From Nocardia crassostreae (GTDB taxonomy: Bacteria > Actinomycetota > Actinomycetes > Mycobacteriales > Mycobacteriaceae), in the NCBI RefSeq assembly GCF_001613405.1, contig NZ_BDCH01000023.1, positions 1 through 64,000 of the forward strand: a stretch of 64,000 nucleotides of DNA, written 5' to 3'. The position numbers and the translations under genes were made by a program. This document shows positions 10,593-18,730 of the stretch, one piece after another. Under the pieces are notes generated by a model that saw nothing but the letters and a program-made list of their open reading frames with translations, ran no database searches and was not told the origin of the DNA. Positions within the stretch are counted from its first letter, which is position 1, and each line of letters opens with the position of its first letter.

Positions 10593-10605
10593 GTCGAATC
10601 GATTC

Positions 10606-11172
10606 CTAGCCGGTCTTGCTCATACGGGCCTTGCGGCGGAAGGCCAGTTCGTCCTCGGGACGGTCCGAGGCGGAGCCCGATTCGGCGCGTTCGGCCGGGA
10701 AGTTGGCAATGCCCCCGGTCAGCTCGCGCATGGCGCCGCTGACGGCAATGCCGAAGACGCCCTGTCCGCCCTGCAGTAAATCGACGACCTCTTCCGGCGA
10801 GGAGCATTCGTAGACGGTCGCGCCATCGGAGAAGAGGGTGATCCCGGCCAGATCCTCGACGCCGCGGCTGCGCAGATGATCCACGGCAATGCGGATGTTC
10901 TGCAGGGAGATGCCGACGTCGAGCAGCCGCTTGACGATCTTGAGAACCAGGATGTCCTTGAAGGAGTACAGCCGCTGGCTGCCGGATCCGGTCGCGCTGC
11001 GAATGGACGGCACCACCAGCCCGGTACGGGCCCAGTAATCCAGCTGACGATAGGTGATCCCGGCCACCTGGCAGGCGCTGGGCACCCGGTAGCCGACGAG
11101 GTCGTCCGGCACCGTGTCGTCGGGGAACAGCCCAGGCTGCACCACATCCTGCGAGTGCGGTTGATCTCCCAC
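10606..11172 (-). CDS. MerR-family transcriptional regulator (Rv1830-like)
   Basis: A 188-residue protein. After a 25-residue leader comes a MerR winged helix (about 27-100): GYRVPSACQVAGITYRQLDYW, then SGSQRLYSFKDILVLKIVKRLL. The effector part (TLFSDGATVYECSSPEEVVDLL) matches the Rv1830 group of mycobacteria, a DNA-binding regulator linked to growth, division and antibiotic survival in M. tuberculosis (known as resR/McdR). The neighbours (DUF151 nuclease and second MerR upstream, gcv genes around) are as in mycobacteria. A near-palindromic MerR-like site lies about 170 bases upstream. Confidence 0.9.
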   Translation of the reverse strand: MGDQPHSQDVVQPGLFPDDTVPDDLVGYRVPSACQVAGITYRQLDYWARTGLVVPSIRSATGSGSQRLYSFKDILVLKIVKRLLDVGISLQNIRIAVDHLRSRGVEDLAGITLFSDGATVYECSSPEEVVDLLQGGQGVFGIAVSGAMRELTGGIANFPAERAESGSASDRPEDELAFRRKARMSKTG

Positions 11173-11337
11173 TGACTACTCCCTTACTGCTGGCCTATCA
11201 GGGCTCGTGTCCTGGACACTGCTCTGTCCGGATACTGCATCGACGCTGGAGCGTTGGCCTAACTGTCGAGGCTACTCTCCTGATTGTCTCGGGAGTATCG
11301 GGTCCCACCAAGCCTTACGGACCGCGTGTTTCTCTAC

Positions 11338-11354
11338 CTCAACCTCAGGTCGAG
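11338..11354 (-). promoter_or_regulatory. Candidate MerR-type operator
   Basis: CTCAACCT (11338-11345) and AGGTCGAG (11347-11354) form a 17-bp dyad with one mismatch, in the 219-base gap upstream of the Rv1830-like gene. MerR proteins bind dyads of this size between -35 and -10 boxes. Autoregulation is inference. Confidence 0.3.
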
Positions 11355-11391
11355 ACACGTTTTCGCAACGGCCGCCGCGACCTGCCGAAGA

Positions 11392-11865
11392 TCAGCTGTC
11401 GGTGGCCTTGAAGTCGTCGGGCGAGACCGATTCGAGAAACTCCTTGAACTTCTCGACCTCGTCCTCGCGCTCGTCCGGCATGACCAGACCGGCCTCCTCA
11501 AGCACCGGCTCCTCGGCGTAGATCGGACAACCCACCCGCAGCGCGATGGCGACCGAATCGGACGGGCGCGCGGAGACCCGGAGATCGTTCTCGAAGACCA
11601 GATCGGCGTAGAAGGTGCCCTCCTGCAGATCCACGATCCGCACCTCTTTCAAGGTGTGCCCGAGCTCCTTGATGAGGATCTTGATCAAATCGTGGGTCAA
11701 CGGCCGGATGGGCGTGACGCCCTCTTGTTCGAGCACGATGGCGGTCGCCTCGGCCTGGCCGATCCAAATCGGTAGGTACCGGTCCCCCGACACCTCGCGG
11801 AGCAACAGCACGGGTTGATTCTGTGGCTGTTCGACACGGATGCCGATCACGCGCATTTCGCTCAT
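11392..11865 (-). CDS. Bifunctional nuclease family protein (DUF151, Rv1829-like)
   Basis: A 157-residue DUF151/BFN-domain protein. The conserved core reads LLREVSGDRYLPIWIGQAEA, THDLIKILIKELGHTLKEV, GTFYADLVF and SARPSDSVAIALR, which spans essentially the whole domain. The family includes a plant nuclease with RNase/DNase activity; the bacterial role is unsettled. The ATG at 11865 is chosen because GGGAGG lies six bases before it; an ATG at 11880 would add five residues. Sits between two MerR genes exactly as Rv1829 does between Rv1828 and Rv1830. Confidence 0.92.
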   Translation of the reverse strand: MSEMRVIGIRVEQPQNQPVLLLREVSGDRYLPIWIGQAEATAIVLEQEGVTPIRPLTHDLIKILIKELGHTLKEVRIVDLQEGTFYADLVFENDLRVSARPSDSVAIALRVGCPIYAEEPVLEEAGLVMPDEREDEVEKFKEFLESVSPDDFKATDS

Positions 11866-11945
11866 CGCACTGCCTCCCATTACTCGCGACCCGCCCAGCC
11901 ACGCGACAGCGGAGCGAGCCGTAACACCGAGTCTAGGCGATGATT

Positions 11946-12737
11946 TCAGCCGCCGAGTGAAGCACGCACCGAGGTCTTCACCAGGCAGGTGTGCAGTGTC
12001 AGCGACAGCGCCGCCAACTCGCGCACGGTCTCCTCGGCGCGGGCGCGGGCATCGGCATCGCGACTCTTGGCAATGGGCGCGGCGATCTGCGCCACCATGG
12101 CGGCCTCGCGGTCCGCGGCCAGTTTGAAGGCGCGCAGATGCCTTGCCTCCAAACCGAATTCGCTCAGCGCCTTCGCGGTGCGGGCCAAGGTCACCGCATC
12201 GGAATCGAAATACCCGGCGGCGCCGGGGGTGATGAGATTGGCGCGGATGAGCTCGGTCAGGAACTTCTCGTCGATTCCCGCCTGCTCCAGCAGGTCCGCC
12301 CGCGGAATCCGGATCTCGTGATCGAACCGGAGTTCCTCGGGCGATACCTCACCGGGCACGACGCCGAGCCGCCGCAGGCGGCTCCCCCCATTGGCCGACA
12401 TGGCTTCCCCACCTACGTCGACGCCCGCCCGGGCACGGGCTTCGCGTTCCCGCACCCCGAGCGTCGCCGCACCGCTGTCGATCGCTTCGAGCTGTTCCTT
12501 GATCACCTTCAGCGGCAGGTACTGATCCCGCTGCGCTGTCAGCACGAACCGCAGGCGCTCCACATCGGCGATATGGAACCTGCGGTATCCCGAAGGCGTG
12601 CGCTCCGGGCTGATCAGTCCCTCGGACTCGAGGAACCGGATCTTCGAGATGGTGATGTCCGGGAAATCCGGACGCAGCAGATCCAACACGGAGCCGATCG
12701 ACATGCCCCCGCGTGTCCACTGCGCTGCGCCAGTCAT
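11946..12737 (-). CDS. MerR-family transcriptional regulator (Rv1828-like)
   Basis: A 263-residue protein (252 if started at the internal ATG at 12704). The N-terminal MerR domain contains SIGSVLDLLRPDFPDITISK, RFLESEGLISPERTPSGYRRF and the dimerisation helix LPLKVIKEQLEAID. A Gly/Arg-rich linker then leads to a second helical domain (FDHEIRIPRADLLEQAGIDE to the C terminus) with its own helix-turn-helix-like region, characteristic of the Rv1828 group. Ligand unknown. It starts 11 bases after garA, so the two are probably cotranscribed. Confidence 0.92.
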   Translation of the reverse strand: MTGAAQWTRGGMSIGSVLDLLRPDFPDITISKIRFLESEGLISPERTPSGYRRFHIADVERLRFVLTAQRDQYLPLKVIKEQLEAIDSGAATLGVREREARARAGVDVGGEAMSANGGSRLRRLGVVPGEVSPEELRFDHEIRIPRADLLEQAGIDEKFLTELIRANLITPGAAGYFDSDAVTLARTAKALSEFGLEARHLRAFKLAADREAAMVAQIAAPIAKSRDADARARAEETVRELAALSLTLHTCLVKTSVRASLGG

Positions 12738-12748
12738 TCCAGATGGTC

Positions 12749-13222
12749 CTATAGCGTGCCCGCGGCCTCGGATGACGCTGCCCGAGGCCCGGTCAGGAAC
12801 ACGAGACGGAACTTGCCGATCTGCACCTCGTCACCGTTCTGCAGCTCCGAGGAATCCACCGGTTCCCGGTTCACATAGGTGCCGTTCAAGCTGCCCACAT
12901 CGACGACCTGGAAGGTGTCGTCGTCCTGGCGGAACTCCGCATGGCGACGGCTGACGGTGACATCGTCGAGAAAGATGTCGCTGTCGGGATGGCGCCCCGC
13001 GGAGGTGGTGGGCTGATCCAGCAGGAACCGCGAACCGGCATTCGGGCCGCGCTTGACCACCAGCAGTGCCGCGCCCGTCGGGAGACCCTCGACCCCTTGC
13101 ACCGGCTGCTCGCCGGTCTGCTCGGTGCGCGACGTGTCGACCTCGTTCAGGAAATCGGCACGGAACACCGAAGTGGTCTCGGCTGCCGTCTCCTGGTAAC
13201 CCGGGTCTTTGTTCTCGCTCAC
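12749..13222 (-). CDS. garA: FHA-domain metabolic regulator GarA (OdhI)
   Basis: A 157-residue protein closely matching mycobacterial GarA. The N-terminal phospho-switch ETTSVF (15-20) carries the two threonines phosphorylated by PknB and PknG. The FHA domain has VVKRGPNAGSRFLL, SAGRHPDSDIFLDDVTVSRR, GSLNGTYVNREPV and GDEVQIGKFRLVF. Unphosphorylated GarA binds and inhibits 2-oxoglutarate dehydrogenase and NAD-glutamate dehydrogenase and activates glutamate synthase; phosphorylation turns it off by self-binding. The GTG at 13222 is preceded by AGGAGGA seven bases upstream, which decides the start. Confidence 0.97.
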   Translation of the reverse strand: MSENKDPGYQETAAETTSVFRADFLNEVDTSRTEQTGEQPVQGVEGLPTGAALLVVKRGPNAGSRFLLDQPTTSAGRHPDSDIFLDDVTVSRRHAEFRQDDDTFQVVDVGSLNGTYVNREPVDSSELQNGDEVQIGKFRLVFLTGPRAASSEAAGTL

Positions 13223-13377
13223 CCTTGCTCTCCTCCTCGAACCGAATAATCCATGCAAGCAGTTGATGCCTTCAGCGTCACGGCCACCGGCCCTTCAAGC
13301 TGTCGGATAGGTCCCGAAAGTCCCGGGCACCGGCTGCCGGCACATCTGTTGGCATTGACCGTACCCTGCCAGGTCGC

Positions 13378-13389
13378 ACCTGTGCAGGT
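13378..13389. repeat. Short palindrome upstream of garA
   Basis: ACCTGTGCAGGT is a 5+2+5 palindrome in the 185-base gcvH-garA gap. It could be a regulator site for the garA-MerR operon; no further evidence. Confidence 0.25.
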
Positions 13390-13407
13390 AGAACTGTGAA
13401 GGCTCCT

Positions 13408-13806
13408 TCAGCCTCCGATAACTCCTTGATAACCTGCGGCATCCAGCAGACCGCCCAGCGCGGCGTCGAGCGCTTCGGCCGAGTCGACCTCGAGCTCGAA
13501 CAGCCAGCCGTCGCCGTAGGGATCGGTGTTGAGCGTCTCCGGCTCGGTGGCCAGAAGTTCGTTCACCGCAACAACTTTCCCGGCCAGCGGGGCGTAGATG
13601 TCCGAGACGCTCTTGGTGGATTCCACTTCGGCGATGCTCTCGCCATTGTCGGCCTTCTTGTCGACATCGGGCAACTGCACGAAGACGACGTCACCGAGCT
13701 GTGACTGGGCGTAGTCGGTGATGCCCACCCGCACCCGGGTCGGTGCCACGGTGCGAACCCATTCGTGCTCTTCGGAGTAGCGCAGGTCCTGGGGTAGGTC
13801 GGTCAC
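13408..13806 (-). CDS. gcvH: Glycine cleavage system H protein
   Basis: A 132-residue lipoyl carrier that accepts the aminomethyl group from GcvP and presents it to GcvT. Hallmarks are YSEEHEWV (10-17), GITDYAQSQLGDVVFV, the lipoyl-lysine motif VESTKSVSD with Lys65, and NTDPYGDGWLFELE near the end. Upstream in-frame codons extend the reading frame by 19 residues, but GAAAGGA eight bases before the GTG at 13806 and family length fix the start there. Transcribed in the same direction as pgsA2-like and garA, but separated from gcvP by four genes. Confidence 0.96.
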   Translation of the reverse strand: MTDLPQDLRYSEEHEWVRTVAPTRVRVGITDYAQSQLGDVVFVQLPDVDKKADNGESIAEVESTKSVSDIYAPLAGKVVAVNELLATEPETLNTDPYGDGWLFELEVDSAEALDAALGGLLDAAGYQGVIGG

Positions 13807-13866
13807 AGATGGTGTCCTTTCAACGGGCGGTCCTTCCGGGATCGTCGTCGATCCGTGTGCCACACC

Positions 13867-14484
13867 CTATCGATGCTGATCTTCGTGCGGCACGGGCGGT
13901 ATCGCTCGGGCCACGGCGACGGCCTTACCGGCGTAGAGAATGCCGGTCCAGACGTACACCGCGGTGCCCCAGATCAAGAATGCACCGCCGAAGGCCCGGC
14001 CGAAACCCGCGGCGGCCCAATCCATCTGCCCGGCCAGCAGCCAGGGCAGGGCGGACATGAGCGCGAAGGTGGCGGCCTTGCCCAGGTAGATGACCTCCGG
14101 CGGGGGGAGATCGCGGCGCTTGTAGACGGGCAGCAGCAGCGTCAAGATCAGGTCTCGACCGACCAGTACGAGTACCACCCACCAGGGCAGGATGCCGCGA
14201 ATCAGGAAGCCGCCCAGGGTCGCCAGCAGATAAAGACGGTCCACCAGGGGGTCCAGAATCGCGCCGAGTTTGGAAGACTGATCGAGCAGCCGCGCGAGCT
14301 TGCCGTCGAGGAAGTCGGTGACACCGCTGACGACCAGCAGGGCGAAGGCCCAGCCGTCGGCCTTCTCGACCAACAGCAGCCACAGGAAGACGGGGACGCC
14401 GATGAGCCGCAGCACGGACAACGCATTGGGCACGGTGAAGATGCGGTCGCTGTACACCGGTTCGGCGTTCCGCTCGGATGCCAC
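13867..14484 (-). CDS. pgsA2: CDP-alcohol phosphatidyltransferase (PgsA2-like, Rv1822)
   Basis: A 205-residue integral membrane enzyme with a full CDP-alcohol motif: D57-x2-D60-G61-x2-A64-R65-x8-G74-x3-D78-x3-D82, the two-metal active site that joins CDP-diacylglycerol to an alcohol. Five to six membrane helices surround it. M. tuberculosis Rv1822 (pgsA2), in the same place upstream of gcvH, is assigned as a phosphatidylglycerophosphate-type synthase, although the true alcohol is not firmly proven. First gene of the minus-strand block, 60 bases before gcvH. Confidence 0.88.
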   Translation of the reverse strand: MASERNAEPVYSDRIFTVPNALSVLRLIGVPVFLWLLLVEKADGWAFALLVVSGVTDFLDGKLARLLDQSSKLGAILDPLVDRLYLLATLGGFLIRGILPWWVVLVLVGRDLILTLLLPVYKRRDLPPPEVIYLGKAATFALMSALPWLLAGQMDWAAAGFGRAFGGAFLIWGTAVYVWTGILYAGKAVAVARAIPPVPHEDQHR

Positions 14485-14580
14485 CCCCCGGTCTTACCCC
14501 ACCGGCGACGACCCCACCATCCGGGCACGCCGTTTCGCCCAGGCCGCATCGAAACGATATGGTCTCCGCCATACCGAACC

Positions 14581-14611
14581 GATGAGAGAATAAATACAGC
14601 TCCCTCTCATC
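14581..14611 (+). promoter_or_regulatory. Inverted repeat upstream of choD-like gene
   Basis: GATGAGAG (14581-14588) and CTCTCATC (14604-14611) form an 8-bp inverted repeat with a 15-nt AT-rich spacer (contains AATAAATAC), 36 bases before the oxidase start. A repressor site or short hairpin is possible. It does not match the KstR consensus. Confidence 0.3.
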
Positions 14612-14646
14612 CTAGGTAGTCAGTCAGCCCTGCGAGAGGAAAGACC

Positions 14647-16347
14647 ATGCCCGACTTCGACTACGACGTCGTTGTGATCGGCTCCGGGTTCGGGGGGAGC
14701 GTGAGTGCGCTGCGCCTGACCGAGAAGGGCTACCGGGTGGCCGTGCTGGAATCCGGCCGCCGCTGGAACGCTGAGGACATTCCCAAGACGAACTGGAATG
14801 TGCGCAAGGCGATCTGGGCCCCGCGCCTGGGAATGACCGGCACCCAGCGCATCAGCGTGCTGGGCAAGTGCGCGGTGTTCTCCGCCTCCGGCGTGGGCGG
14901 CGGATCGCTGATCTACGGCAATACCCTCTACGAGCCGCTGCCGAACTTCTACACCGATAGGCAGTGGGCCCACATCACCGACTGGAAATCCGAGCTCGCG
15001 CCCTATTACGACCAGGCGCAGCGCATGCTCGGCGTGACGCCGAATCCGCGCATGACACCCGCCGACGAGGTGATTCGCGCGGTGGCCGAGGACCTCGGGG
15101 TCGCCGACACCTTCCACGCCACCAATGTGGGCGTGTTCTTCAACGAGGCCGATCCGGGCGCCGAGGTGGACGATCCGTACTTCGGCGGGGCGGGGCCGCG
15201 CCGCAACGGCTGTATTCATTGCGCGCGATGCTTCACCGGATGCCCGCACAATGCCAAGAACACCACCCCCAAGAACTACCTGTACCTGGCCGAACAGGCC
15301 GGGGCGCACGTCTTCGAGCTGACCACCGCCACCAAGGTGCGGCCGCTGGCGGGCGACGACGGCGGGTACGCCATCGAGACCGCGCGCTCGGATCGCTGGG
15401 TTCGCAAGCAGCGCAGGGTGTTCACCGCCCAGCAGGTGGTGTTCGCGGCCGCGGCGCTGGGCACCCAGAAGCTGCTGCACCAGATGCGCGACGAGCATGT
15501 GCTGCCCAATCTGTCGCCCCGGCTGGGCGAGCTGACCAGGTCGAACTCCGAGGCCATCCTCAATGTGGTGAGCAACGAGCGCGACGATTTCGCCCAGGGC
15601 GTGGCCATCACCTCCTCGATTCATCCCGAGGAGAGCACCCATATCGAGGTGTGCCACTACGGCAAGGGACAGAACGGGCTGTTCCCGCTGTCGGTGCCGA
15701 TCGTGGACGGCGGCGCCTTCCGGTTCCTGCGCTTCCTGCTGGCCATCCTGCTGCATCCGGTGGTGTTCGCGCGCAGCCTCAATGCGCACCGGGCCTCGGA
15801 GAAGTCGGTGATCCTGCTGGTCATGCAGTCCCTGGACAATTCGCTGACCTCGTATCGGAAGTGGGGGCAGCTCAAGACCAAGCAGGGCACGGGGCAGCCC
15901 AACCCGACCTGGATTCCGCTGGCGCACGATATCGGGCGGCGCTTCGGCAAGAAGGTGAACGGGGATGTGCACAGCCTGATCATGGATGTGTTCAATATCC
16001 CGGCCACCGCGCACTACATCGGCGGCTGCGTCATCGGCGAGGGGCCGGAATCCGGTGTGGTGGACCCGTATCAGCGGGTGTTCGGCCATCCCGGGCTGCA
16101 TATCGCCGACGGGTCGGCGGTGACGGCGAATCTGGGCGTGAATCCCTCGCTCACCATTACCGCGCAGGCGGAGCGGGCGATGGCGTTCTGGCCCAATCGG
16201 GGCGAGGCGGATCCGCGTCCGGAGCTCGGCGCGCCCTACCGCCGGATTCGCCCGGTGGCGCCCAAGGGGCCGACCGTGCCGGAGTTTGCCCCGGGTGCGC
16301 TGCGGCTGCCGATCTTCCCGTCGGACCCGGCCATTCCGGTCAACTAG
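14647..16347 (+). CDS. choD: GMC-family FAD oxidase, cholesterol-oxidase type (ChoD-like)
   Basis: A 566-residue flavoprotein close in length and motifs to mycobacterial ChoD (Rv3409c). The FAD dinucleotide fold begins at VVVIGSGFGGSVSALRL; the flavin-contact segment SASGVGGGSLIYGNTLYEP follows. A cysteine cluster CIHCARCFTGCPHNAKN (188-204) is typical of this subfamily, and the C terminus has the GMC active-site region AHYIGGCVIGEG and NLGVNPSLTITAQAERA. The family oxidises 3-beta-hydroxysterols or related alcohols; its physiological need for cholesterol growth is disputed in mycobacteria. GAGAGGAAAG precedes the ATG. No KstR-type site was found upstream. Confidence 0.9.
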   Translation: MPDFDYDVVVIGSGFGGSVSALRLTEKGYRVAVLESGRRWNAEDIPKTNWNVRKAIWAPRLGMTGTQRISVLGKCAVFSASGVGGGSLIYGNTLYEPLPNFYTDRQWAHITDWKSELAPYYDQAQRMLGVTPNPRMTPADEVIRAVAEDLGVADTFHATNVGVFFNEADPGAEVDDPYFGGAGPRRNGCIHCARCFTGCPHNAKNTTPKNYLYLAEQAGAHVFELTTATKVRPLAGDDGGYAIETARSDRWVRKQRRVFTAQQVVFAAAALGTQKLLHQMRDEHVLPNLSPRLGELTRSNSEAILNVVSNERDDFAQGVAITSSIHPEESTHIEVCHYGKGQNGLFPLSVPIVDGGAFRFLRFLLAILLHPVVFARSLNAHRASEKSVILLVMQSLDNSLTSYRKWGQLKTKQGTGQPNPTWIPLAHDIGRRFGKKVNGDVHSLIMDVFNIPATAHYIGGCVIGEGPESGVVDPYQRVFGHPGLHIADGSAVTANLGVNPSLTITAQAERAMAFWPNRGEADPRPELGAPYRRIRPVAPKGPTVPEFAPGALRLPIFPSDPAIPVN

Positions 16348-16382
16348 GCACCGAATAGAGACCGGCGGTAGGTTGTGTTGCC

Positions 16383-17666
16383 GTGGGCTCCAACATGATC
16401 GACTTCCGCTCCCCCGTCTCGGCCGAGGAGGTGCGGGCGCGCGGCCGCGCGCTGCGGGATCGCACCCCGGTGGACGCGCGGGATCGGGCGGCGGCCGGGG
16501 CGAATCGGCCCGGCGTGCTGGAGTTCCTGGAGACCAGCAATCAGGGGCGGCTCGCGCATTTGATTCCCTTGCGGCACGGGCGCATGGCGGCCTCGCCGTT
16601 CACCTTCTTCCGGGGTGCGGCGGGGCTCATGGCCGCCGATCTCGCCGACGGGCCCGCCAGCGGGCTCACCGCGCAGCTGTGCGGTGACGCGCATGCCGCC
16701 AATTTCGGCCTGTACGGCACGCCGCGCGGCGAAATCGTCATGGATATCAATGATTTCGACGAGACCGTGCCGGGACCGTGGGAATGGGATCTGGAGCGGC
16801 TGGCGGCCAGTCTGGTGCTGGCGGGCCGCGAGGGCGGGGCGTCGGAACAGGACTGTTTCGATGCCGCGCGCGACAGCGCCCGTTCGTATCGGCTGGCCAT
16901 GGCGGCGCTGGCCGAGCAGCCGTTCCTCACCTCCTGGAACGCGCTCCCGGACGAATCGGTCATCGGGCGGGTGCGGGCGGATGCGCTGCTCGACGACTTC
17001 CGTAAGGCGGCCAAGAAGGCGCGCAAGAACACCAGCGCCAAGGTGGCGCGCAAATGGACCGAGCACCTCGAGGATCACGAAACCGGGATCAGCACACACA
17101 AGTTCGTGGCCGATCCGCCCATCCTCACCACCGTCGAGGAGGATATCGCGGAGGCGGTGATCGATGGGCTCACCGAATACGCGGGCACACTGCGGGAATC
17201 GCGGCGTCAGCTCATCGCGCGATACTCGGTGTCCGATATCGCCTTCCGCATCGTGGGCACCGGCAGCGTGGGGCTGCATTCCTATCTGGCGCTGCTGCAA
17301 GGCAATCAGGACGAGGCGCTGGTCCTGCAGATCAAGCAGGCGCGGCCCTCGGCGCTGTCGCCGTATCTGCCGCCCGCGCCCGCCCGGCACGAGGGTGAGC
17401 GAATCGTGCAGTCCACCAGGATGGTTCAGGCCGAATCCGACATTCTGCTGGGCTGGACCACGCTGCGGCTCGGGGGCGAGGAGCTGCCGTTCATCGTGCG
17501 GCAGTTCCGGAATCTGAAGGGCAGTATCGATCCGGCGGCCGTGGAACCCGGCGATCTGGACGATTACGGGCGGCTGGCGGGGGCGCTGCTGGCGCGGGCG
17601 CACCATCGGTCGCTCGATCCGCGCCTGGTCGCAGGCTATCTCGCCGAGGCCGAGGAGTTCGACTAG
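16383..17666 (+). CDS. DUF2252 protein, ended early by an in-frame amber codon
   Basis: A 427-residue DUF2252 protein (kinase-like fold, function unknown). It has the family blocks RDRTPVDARDRAA, LCGDAHAANFGLYG, DINDFDETVPGPWEWDLERL, RIVGTGSVGLHSYLALLQG and LARAHHRSLDP. Translation stops at TAG 17664 just after EAEEFD. The same frame then continues for 34 codons to TGA 17769 as AVARFAVRYADRTEAD and HAELVAAVKEGRVAAETE, which is the conserved C-terminal tail of this family (usual form FA..YADQ.ERD..AL..A...G). So one base change has most likely truncated an otherwise intact gene. Starts near the end of choD with a 35-base gap. Confidence 0.88.
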   Translation: MGSNMIDFRSPVSAEEVRARGRALRDRTPVDARDRAAAGANRPGVLEFLETSNQGRLAHLIPLRHGRMAASPFTFFRGAAGLMAADLADGPASGLTAQLCGDAHAANFGLYGTPRGEIVMDINDFDETVPGPWEWDLERLAASLVLAGREGGASEQDCFDAARDSARSYRLAMAALAEQPFLTSWNALPDESVIGRVRADALLDDFRKAAKKARKNTSAKVARKWTEHLEDHETGISTHKFVADPPILTTVEEDIAEAVIDGLTEYAGTLRESRRQLIARYSVSDIAFRIVGTGSVGLHSYLALLQGNQDEALVLQIKQARPSALSPYLPPAPARHEGERIVQSTRMVQAESDILLGWTTLRLGGEELPFIVRQFRNLKGSIDPAAVEPGDLDDYGRLAGALLARAHHRSLDPRLVAGYLAEAEEFD

Positions 17667-17827
17667 GCGGTGGCGCGCTTCGCGGTGCGCTATGCCGATC
17701 GGACCGAGGCCGACCATGCCGAACTGGTGGCCGCGGTGAAAGAAGGCCGCGTGGCGGCCGAAACGGAGTGATCCGGCCGCGTACCATTCATTCAGCCGTG
17801 TCTTCTCGACGACGAAGGTGAGACCCG

Positions 17828-18730
17828 ATGCTCGTCCGCGTGCAGAACACCGCCGGTACCCATGCCGAGAAGGTGCTCATCGATTGGCTGCGCACCTGGA
17901 AGGGCCGTGGGGACCCCAAGGGCGTCGCCACCGTCAATTGCAGCCTGTTCCACGGTGATCGGCTCTACCCGTTCGACGCGGTGGTCTGGACGCCGACCAG
18001 CTGCATGGTCATCGAGGCCGAGGCGCTGGTGGAGCGCAGCGAGGGCGAGCTGGAGGTCCCGCTCAACGGCCCCTGGCGGATGGGCGACAAGCTGATCACC
18101 TTCGAGGGCGGTGACAAGCGCACGCCCCTGGACAAATCCCGCGATCACACCTTCGCGCTACAGAACTGGCTGGCCGAGCGCGGACTCGGGCAGCGGGTGG
18201 TGCACGGCGTGGTGCTGGTGGTGCCCACCTCCGGATCCACCGTGCAGGTGCAGCAGCTGTGGAGCGATCCCAGCTTCCAGGTGCTGCTCGGCGATGATCC
18301 GCGGCGGCTGCGCGACTACTTCACCACGCTGTCCTCGCGGGGGCGCCCGCAGTGGTCGGCCAATGATGTGGCGTGGGCGTTTCGCGGGCTGGGCATTCTG
18401 CCGTATCTGCCCGCGCCGCAGGACCTGCTGAACGAGGGTTTCCTGGGGCCGGTGGACATTACGCTGTGGCACGGCGGGCCGCAGCAGGCGCAGGCCGAGG
18501 CCTATGCCGAGGAGCAGGCGCGCAAGGAACGCGAGGCCATGGAGGGCGGACACCGGATGACGGTGCCCTCGCCCTGGTTCAGCCCCGGCAAGCTGTATCC
18601 GCGTCGGCAGGGCGAGCTGGAACTCGGCCGCGGGTTCATGCGATTGATGCTCACGATCGGCATGGTGATCGCCGTGCTCTGGGTGGTCTGGTTCATTGTC
18701 GCGGGGATCGTGGCGTACGGCCCGCTCTGA
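17828..18730 (+). CDS. NERD-like nuclease-domain protein with C-terminal membrane helix
   Basis: A 300-residue protein. Residues 10-65 resemble a nuclease-related (NERD) domain: a glutamate helix HAEKVLIDWLRTW, an aspartate in YPFDAVVWTP and the strand MVIEAEAL, which match the E..D..(I)ExK-like order of the PD-(D/E)xK superfamily, though the last lysine is replaced here, so catalysis is doubtful. The middle region has no clear family. A helix rich in QAQAEAYAEEQARKEREA precedes a single C-terminal membrane helix (about 276-297). The role is unknown. The 3' end overlaps the converging PAP2 gene by 38 bases. Confidence 0.65.
   Translation: MLVRVQNTAGTHAEKVLIDWLRTWKGRGDPKGVATVNCSLFHGDRLYPFDAVVWTPTSCMVIEAEALVERSEGELEVPLNGPWRMGDKLITFEGGDKRTPLDKSRDHTFALQNWLAERGLGQRVVHGVVLVVPTSGSTVQVQQLWSDPSFQVLLGDDPRRLRDYFTTLSSRGRPQWSANDVAWAFRGLGILPYLPAPQDLLNEGFLGPVDITLWHGGPQQAQAEAYAEEQARKEREAMEGGHRMTVPSPWFSPGKLYPRRQGELELGRGFMRLMLTIGMVIAVLWVVWFIVAGIVAYGPL

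Noticed and set aside
14620..16101. 493-codon frame antisense to the ChoD-like gene
   Set aside because: No protein-like motifs; explained by codon bias of the opposite strand.
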